From the NCBI GenBank assembly GCA_019009955.1, contig CM032228.1:202850501-202914500 (forward strand): DNA of 64,000 nucleotides, written 5' to 3'. The position numbers were made by a program, and so were the translations under genes. This document shows, in pieces, positions 57,541-64,000 of this stretch (the first letter of the stretch is position 1; every line of letters begins with the position of its first letter). The DNA comes from Riptortus pedestris (Eukaryota > Arthropoda > Insecta > Hemiptera > Alydidae). Below the pieces are notes generated by a model. It saw only the letters and a program-made list of their open reading frames with translations, was not told the origin of the DNA and did not search any database.

Positions 57541-58940
57541 AACTTCGAATTGAAACCGGCCGGGACCATCCTAAAAGAGCACAAGCTAAGGAGTTCGGGC
57601 ACCTGTATCAGGACAGACCTACGATCAGGCAGCAAAAGGATGCTCTTCTCTATTATAATTCTTGCTCTCTGAGAATGCGATATGTGAATAAAATTAGAGA
57701 ATAACTCACTCAGAAATCTGATTTTACCTAATCCTTGATTGCGGACTTTTTATTGAAATCATGACAACAATAGACATTCATTTAAATTTCATGGCCTACT
57801 AAATTCTTTGTACCAACGAAATCTAACTTTATCCAATATAAAAAACTCTGAATTCTCTTCTCGAATATAAATTTATTCGATAAAATTTACGGATCAGCTT
57901 CGCCACGGGATTCAATTAACTTTGCTTCAAGGGGCATTATATATTTAACTCATAATATTGATGTCATTTAATGCTTATTCAATTGGGCGAGTGCTAAGGG
58001 TTACCAGTGCACTTCGCACATGATAGTTCTTGCAGGTTTCCATTAAATTCTTCAAATATAATTTCTTCTAATCTATAGATGGGAAAAGGTTAGTCCAATC
58101 ATAAACACTTATATGTAAATATATATTACGTAGAGCCTGATGAATATTTGACTTGATGATCGCGGAGTTATTGCCTCGATTGTTAAAGTAGCGCGCTGAT
58201 TTCCTGGCAGTTGAAAATATCAGGACTCTATTGAGTAAATGAGTCTGACAGACCGTCGCACACTGGAGGATCCTTCAGTAATGTTGGACATTGGGGGAAA
58301 AAATAAAAGTTTTAATTTGGGATTTTGATTGTATTGTTAGTACCACATAAACCCTTTTCAATTGAGCAGATTGATTTTTACCCATATTGTTGCAATGGTT
58401 TTTACATATTGCCTGGTTATAATTGCTATGTTAAAAAAAGCCTTGGCTTATTAAATTTGTCGTGAACTCTTATTTCTTTTTATAAATTATTGTTGCTTCC
58501 AGTACACATTAAGGGTATTATAACAAATCAACAACTGGCACAAAAGGTTTTTAAAATCCTCTAATATTTTTTTTTTTTTTTTTTTTACATTGAGCTGAAA
58601 ATAATTTTATTTAATTGAATTCGCAAATCGCTTGTATTTGCTTGAAAAAATACCACTTGGCATGCTTTTAGGAGTATATTGTCTTATTTACAACGTCGTC
58701 AGATCTTGCCTAAACTTGCTTATTCATTAAATATTTTACTTTTAGTGTTAACACTTTCGGTGCGGAAGACGTATTATACCTCCCGCGGACCTTTCCCAAC
58801 TACGTACGGTGTAAAGCGCCTCCTCTACGCAATTGACGCCGCCATTCACGTTCGAAGAAATAGTTTAATACGTGTTTTTCTTTTCTAAATATTTTTAGGA
58901 CGGCTGCCAACAGAGATATCCTGAATAATTTGTTAATTCA
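57541..58940. other. Anonymous DNA
   Basis: A few further diverged bases of the LINE may extend past 57540. A T-run lies near 58568-58586. The 69-codon plus frame at 58679-58888 has no recognised motif. Confidence 0.45.
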
Positions 58941-59078
58941 AATAAAGGGTTAGAACCGCCAATATAAATGATATTATTGTCATACCTCTCGGTGGAGACC
59001 GTCGTCATTGGCTGATCACTCAACCATCAGCCAATGACGACGGTCTCCACCGAGAGGTATGACAATAATTTGTTAATT
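58941..59078. repeat. Perfect 44-bp-arm hairpin in a dispersed repeat
   Basis: Arms 58973-59016 and 59026-59069 are exact reverse complements with a 9-bp spacer (CACTCAACC). They centre on GACGACGGTCTCCACCGAGA. The 15-mer AATAATTTGTTAATT occurs at 58924-58938 and again at 59064-59078. A relative without the palindrome is at 26354-26418. Confidence 0.92.
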
Positions 59079-59784
59079 AATTCAGACCCTTTAATATCAC
59101 ATTTAAGGCCAACACTTAACAACGATAGTGATCGCTTAGGAGCAATATCTTCGGAAGTAAAAGAACTTCTAATTGAAAAAATAAAAACATTTGAAATTTA
59201 GAAATGTTAGATATTCTTCCAGCTTACAAATTCTCATTATTAAATTAAATACATAGATTTTTTTTTTTTTTAATTTTTATTCTAGATATATTTTTGTTTT
59301 CTATTTTAGTATTGCGTTTGTGATCTTCAATTTATTAAAAAAATTTTAAAACATATGTTGATATTATGTGTCTACAAATCACAATTCTCTACTTAGTAAG
59401 CGATACATATTCTGTATGTACGCATTTAAAATTCATCCTACCGTTATATCGCATCTGGCAAAATTACTTAAAAAATTGCTGATCAGGTAGTTCAATAGGG
59501 TATTCGATGTGCTTTAAAATGACACCAGAATCAATATTCTAGGACCAGTAGAAACGGAGATATTAATGAATGTCCGGCTAACCCTATCACTCGCTCCAGT
59601 GTGCGTCGGTACACTGACTCTCCTTGATCCCGTTGACAAATAAACAATAACAACCCATTGGTGATATGACCACTGGAAAGGAATATAATGAGTAACGTCA
59701 GTCTACTGGACGCAACTCATTCCAGTTATCCTTATCCAATTGGGGTAGAAATAACACGTTATACTTCACCAAAAATAATTATAA
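59079..59784. other. Anonymous AT-rich DNA
   Basis: Nothing recognised. Confidence 0.45.
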
Positions 59785-59930
59785 AGCAACAACTGTATAT
59801 GGCTATAGCACATATAACAAGGTTGGTCCTAAAACATTTTTTGATACAACTCATAATAATGGAAACATTTTGAATTTTCGAATTCGTCCCTTCTCTAACC
59901 CTGTTCATCCATTAACGACTGAACATTAGT
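59785..59930 (-). mobile_element. H element, old core fragment
   Basis: ACAAGGTTGGTCC, ACATTTTTTGATACAACTC, AATAATGGAAACATTTTG and AATTTTCGAA, then CATCCATTAACGA match the mid-core. Confidence 0.6.
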
Positions 59931-60134
59931 GTTGAACTAAACAGTTAAAAACAGACTATGGTATAGATAATTTAAACATTTTCAAGTTAAGAACGCAAAT
60001 TCTTAATTGATAGCATCTTCACGCAAGGTCTTTGTATGTATCTTACAAAGAAAAAAGTTATAAGAAAACAATACTTGGTATTTAACCTTCGAACAAAGTA
60101 ATTCACGATATAACAGCTTATTATTACAGATATG
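59931..60134. other. Possible H interior remnant
   Basis: AATACTTGGTATTTAACC and GATATAACAGCTTATTATT resemble the interior of 42467-43118, suggesting that the next element extends leftward in decayed form. Confidence 0.45.
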
Positions 60135-60431
60135 ACATGAATAGGAATTTACCGAAGGCCGAAAACTAAAATATTCAAATATCTCGGTTACTATTCAAAA
60201 TAGAGAAAAAATGTGTATAGTAACATTAATAGGAAATTAAATTGGCAATAAAATTAGTGTTATACAATTTCTCGATACAACATATTAATACGGATATATT
60301 TTCAGTTTATGAATTTTGCCCATTTTCATCATATTCTGGGTTGGATCGATGGCCATTTAGACATTTTTCGAAATCCAGGGAGCGACTCACAACCTCAATA
60401 GGTGATTTCCTTCCAGGGAAATCTGCTAGTA
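60135..60431 (-). mobile_element. H element, internally deleted
   Basis: GAAGGCCGAAAACTAAAA, ATATCTCGGTTACTATTC and AATTGGCAATAAAATTAG, then a jump to CATTTTCATCATATTCTGG, GGATCGATGGCCATT and GATTTCCTTCCAGGGAAATC. The central GATCAAAC core and the TA array are missing. Confidence 0.75.
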
Positions 60432-60469
60432 CCATAATTGTTTTATTGAACTTTTACTGCATGAGATAT

Positions 60470-60716
60470 TACCTCCCTCCCCACTGATCCGATTTCAGCC
60501 ATAACGTTACATTTACATAAGCCGTTGAAATATCGTGTTTGGTAATGATCAAATATAAATTGCGACCACAAAGGTGTTAACAGAGAGTTTATAGTTTTGA
60601 ACTGACTTAATTTTCATCATTTCATGGTTAGGATCGATTTAAAGACATTTTTCGACAATCACATCATAATTACGACCACAATAGCTGATTTACATTAAGG
60701 GAAATCTGCTGAAATG
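60470..60716 (-). mobile_element. H element, half copy with TTTTAGCAG-type end
   Basis: CCACTGATCCGATTTCAGCC, TTTGGTAATGATCAAATA and TTGCGACCACAAAGGTG, then GTTTTGAACTGACTTAATTT and ACATTAAGGGAAATCTGCT. Confidence 0.75.
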
Positions 60717-60921
60717 AGAATCCCTTAGTGCACCCAGTTGGGAGCTCCTTTTCGTCATCGTTAGAAGAATGGTATAAAAATACCCCCCCCCTCCCAAAAA
60801 AAACATAGATGGAGGACTAGAAGTCAACCCCCTTATCTGTATGGCGCACATAATTTCGACTATAATACTCTGTCCTCCATAATATATGTAGGCTTGACCT
60901 TGAAGAAGCGACACAGCTTTC

Positions 60922-61190
60922 ACAGATTTCCCACGTGCGTTACGCATTTCCATTTATCTCAAAACGAAAAAGTTTAATGAGAACACTATTTGGTATTTAG
61001 GCTTCAAAAAAGTGCATCATAATGTAATAGCATATTGTTAATATGAGATGAGATGACGAAAACTAAAAAATGCTAATATCTCGGTTAATAAACAAGATAA
61101 TGAAAAAATGTACACAACAATTTTGAACGGACCTCATTTTCTTCATCTCCTAGGTAGGAGCGATGGACATTTGAAGAAAAATTTCATGAA
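60922..61190 (-). mobile_element. H element, internally deleted
   Basis: CACAGATTTCCCACGTGCG, GTATTTAGGCTTC, ATAGCATATTGTTAATATG and CTAATATCTCGGTTAATA, then TTTTGAACGGACCTCATT and CCTAGGTAGGAGCGATGG. The core is missing. Confidence 0.75.
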
Positions 61191-61404
61191 ATAAGGCAAA
61201 TCATTTTAAAGAATGCTGCGCACCAAATGGAACAAAAACGGCAGAACCAGAGTGAAGTACATATATCTTCGACGTGACTAACCAAGCGAAGGTATTTTAG
61301 CCGTACTCTTAAATATGGATATCTTGCAAATATCAGTAACCCAAAATTACATATTGCACTAGACATATAAATATCGATAGAGAGGTGTTGAATAGTAGCT
61401 GAGA
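61191..61404. other. Anonymous DNA
   Basis: Nothing recognised. Confidence 0.45.
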
Positions 61405-61500
61405 GCTGGAATGTGCCCAGAAGAATTGGAATTTTTCGCTCGGAAAGCCAAACTTGTATTGCAGGAAACCAGCGGGAGGGCTATATGTTAGGCGTATTGG
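61405..61500. repeat. Low-copy duplication D, copy 1
   Basis: AAGCCAAACTTGTATTGCAGG, then AAACCAGCGGGAGGGCTA and GTTAGGCG parallel 61890-62025 (AGAGCCCAACTGTTGCATTCC, AGGAAACTAGCGAGGGCTAA, TTTAGGCC). Confidence 0.55.
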
Positions 61501-61889
61501 CAGTAAATGGGCTTACCTGATTAATACCTACATGAAGAGTGCTGGGAATTATCCGGTAACGTTGTAGGGAAATAAGGCGAGAAATACCCAGCAGGTCTGG
61601 TCATCGGAAATATTTTGACGCATCCCTTCTACGTGAGTTTATGATTTTTCTAGTTTAAAAACTAAGAGAATGACATTTAATGTATTAAAAAGTAAACTAA
61701 AAATACTGTTATGTTACTAATTCCTTTATTCAGCATGATTTACCAATGTATAATGGTCAATAAAAACGTTTTTACAAGATCCATCTGTCTTTTGATAAAT
61801 ACATATTCATATCTAAGCATTGACACCATTTAATTCAGTTTAAGGGACTACTGAATGGAGCGGGAAATAATTCTGAGTGTAAATTTGGG
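61501..61889. other. Anonymous AT-rich DNA between the D copies
   Basis: Nothing recognised. Confidence 0.45.
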
Positions 61890-62025
61890 TAGAGGGAGGT
61901 TGAATAGAGGAGGGAATCCTAAGGGTGTGAAAGAGCTTTGGGAGAATTGAGATCTTCCAGTGGTAGAGCCCAACTGTTGCATTCCAGGAAACTAGCGAGG
62001 GCTAAATCTTTAGGCCAGCGCTAAT
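61890..62025. repeat. Low-copy duplication D, copy 2
   Basis: Diverged direct-orientation relative of 61405-61500, about 490 bp away. No coding capacity. Confidence 0.55.
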
Positions 62026-63870
62026 AAAACCCTTCTAATAATACAAACAGAAATACAAACTTCTCCTTACTTCAGCGGTCCTTCTTCAAAACCACCCCTT
62101 CTCCCCCACAGAATTCTCTCCTTTAAATTTCTTTCACCCCCTTCATTTCAATAAAAGGCTTCCAGTTCTTTATTTTCAGTCTTTCCAAACAGCAATGACG
62201 GTTTCAGGCTATTTGCCAACTACCGATATTAAGGAGCTTACAAATGTAGCAGTCAATTTTAAAACTGTTGGTTTGATGTCTGTACTAAATCGTTACAATA
62301 AAACTCTTCCGTTTACAAAATGGATTATTGCCTGGTTGCCATTTGTAACAGTTTGCCTATGAGCTGTTTCCAGGCCATTACCAACAATAAGCCACTCAGG
62401 GTATCGAATCAGGTTGTTGTTCATAAGTTCCTTTGTATTCAATTGTGACGATTCGAAACGAGCCGTGTCTTTTTCCGGAGCGATTTTCCCTCAAAACCGC
62501 TAAGAGAGATGTTCTCAATCATATATGATCTTCACGTTGACAATCGAACCCAAGACTTTTCTTTAAATACATGTCCATGTGTAGTTTTGATATCCCAAAT
62601 GATTCGGTTTATCAAATGTAATGAAGGAGTTGTTTTGGTTTAGACATCTATCCTGGGAGTCCCATGTGTTGAAGCGGTGCCATGGCATATTACTCCAGTG
62701 GCTTCGGCACAATAAATGGTTTCAAATTTTCGGAGCCTCTCCGAGCTTTTCTTTGTTAAGGGACATGGATGGTGGAAATAAATCCTGAGGTTATTCATTT
62801 CTGTTTTTTTTTCTGTGTTTTATAGTTCATGGGCTATCCTATTTATCTTGCAATTATAAGTTTTTTAATATGTTTCTTTATTGTTCACACAAAACATTCT
62901 AGCAAAATATATGTTATGCACATTCTGTAGTATATATAGAAAATAAATAAATTTAAAAAAAAATCAACTATATCACATCATAAGTATGCTAATACCTGCG
63001 GAGAATATTTCTCAAATAAATAAGAGCACAAATATATTTACGGATTTATTGCATAATATTCTCCTATATCTACTGGTAACTATTGTATAGTAAATAAACA
63101 CGTGTTATGTATGATTGGTTTGGACTAATAACCCACAACTTGTATTCTCTCGGCGCTCTCTAGCAGACCTGACCAGTATTAGAGTCCCTTCTGAATTAAT
63201 TGTGATGGTTTGATTGGTATATTAACGGTCCTCTGGAAGCCGGTAACAGAAAAGGCTAATAACATTCAGAAAAACTAGATGGCGGTACCCGTTCTGATTT
63301 TTATTTATTTATTGCACTTTTGTATCAGATGTTTTTTAGTAAATGAAAGAGTTAATTTGAGTTTATTGTGCAGTATATCTTTTTTTATCTATGGCAGAGG
63401 ATATTATTGAGGGTTTCAACCGATAACTGGAGTCCAGGAACACTGCACTACGTAAAGGTGTTGCGGGCTAGTATTTATCAGCCCTACGGCGCTGAATTTT
63501 TTTCTACTGCAACCTTCCACAGATATTGCTACTAATAGGATAGAGATTACCACAAAAAAGTCTCAGCTTTTATAAAGACTCAGTTAAACACATCATCATT
63601 CCAAATATAAGATGGCATCAGTTAAAAAATGAAACGTGAAGCATTCTTTTTCATACTTGTTATATTATAAATGACTATACGTTCACATTGTATTTCCTGA
63701 TTAGATATTAATTTTGCTATTTTTAGAATTTTCCCTTTTAGAGACAAATTTGCAGGAGGCCTAAATAGGCGTCCAAGTAAACTCAAACAATTTTTTTCTT
63801 CAAAGTAATGAATATTAGTAATATTTACTCCATCCATTCACTAATAAACTAAGGTTTATGAGTAAAAACG
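62026..63870. other. Anonymous AT-rich DNA
   Basis: CT-rich at 62090-62150. No gene, RNA gene or repeat recognised. A 71-codon minus frame at 63622-63837 is unconvincing. Confidence 0.45.
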
Positions 63871-64000
63871 TACCCAGATGACGAAAATGAGGTTCGTTCA
63901 AAATTGTATATATACCTGTTAACGCTCTAGCGGGCGCAATTTTTGTTTGATCATTACCAAAATCGATATTTAATCGTTTTATGGAAAAAGGTAGATCAAG
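63871..64000 (+). mobile_element. H element, cut by the window end
   Basis: CCAGATGACGAAAATGAGG, TTCGTTCAAAATTG, a short TA run, AACGCTCTAGCGGGCGC and TTGTTTGATCATTACC, then TCGTTTTATGGAAAAAGG. The TTTTAGCAG end is missing on the left; the element presumably continues past 64000. Confidence 0.8.

Overview
This 64-kb window looks like AT-rich nuclear DNA from an invertebrate, most plausibly an arthropod. The main signs are a very low density of intact coding sequence, long (TA)n and (TG)n microsatellites, and a dense load of short interspersed elements. The elements present are a Helentron-associated (DINE-1/HINE-like) family, a tRNA-derived SINE, Penelope-like (PLE) sequence and a decayed LINE fragment. 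Nothing looks bacterial: there are no operons, Shine-Dalgarno spacing or dense ORFs. I cannot assign a species.

Only one long intact reading frame is present: a 733-codon, apparently intronless gene on the minus strand (16544-18745). It begins with a von Willebrand factor A (VWA)-type domain whose metal-site residues are all visible. About 1.2 kb away on the same strand (13526-15300) lies a PLE retroelement with a recognisable reverse transcriptase and GIY-YIG endonuclease, broken by two in-frame stops and at least two frameshifts. Just downstream of that element is a hammerhead-ribozyme-like motif, as expected for PLEs. A decayed LINE reverse-transcriptase remnant lies near 57.25-57.54 kb.

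The rest is mostly repeats. The dominant family (called H here; about 30 whole or partial copies, both orientations) has a T-run, a 12-bp subterminal inverted repeat, an internal (TA)n array, and a 6-bp-stem hairpin 7 bases before its other end. This is the architecture described for Helentron-associated elements. Copies occur alone, head-to-tail, nested in each other, and inside a SINE. Three sites let the pre-insertion sequence be inferred, and each is a T-run (A-run on the other strand). The second family (called S) is a tRNA-derived SINE of about 220 bp with box-A/B-like motifs and an AATAAATA-type tail.

Layout: 0-8 kb anonymous DNA, a 115-bp tandem repeat, a dispersed TG-containing repeat and H copies. 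8-13 kb is a dense H/SINE block, including a SINE split by three H elements. 13-19 kb holds the PLE and the VWA gene. 19-36 kb is mostly anonymous, with old H and SINE fragments, a 270-bp-arm inverted repeat carrying two opposed hammerhead-like motifs (29.5-30.1 kb), and a 75-bp-arm hairpin (32.2-32.4 kb). 36-44 kb has H copies, a GC-rich palindrome-containing island (37.1-37.3 kb) and a triple H tandem (42.2-43.4 kb). 44-55 kb has SINEs and full-length H copies, one of them inserted in a duplicated anonymous repeat. 55-64 kb has old H fragments, the LINE remnant and a perfect 44-bp-arm hairpin. Apart from the VWA gene I see no functional gene set; the window is mainly a record of successive transposon insertions.
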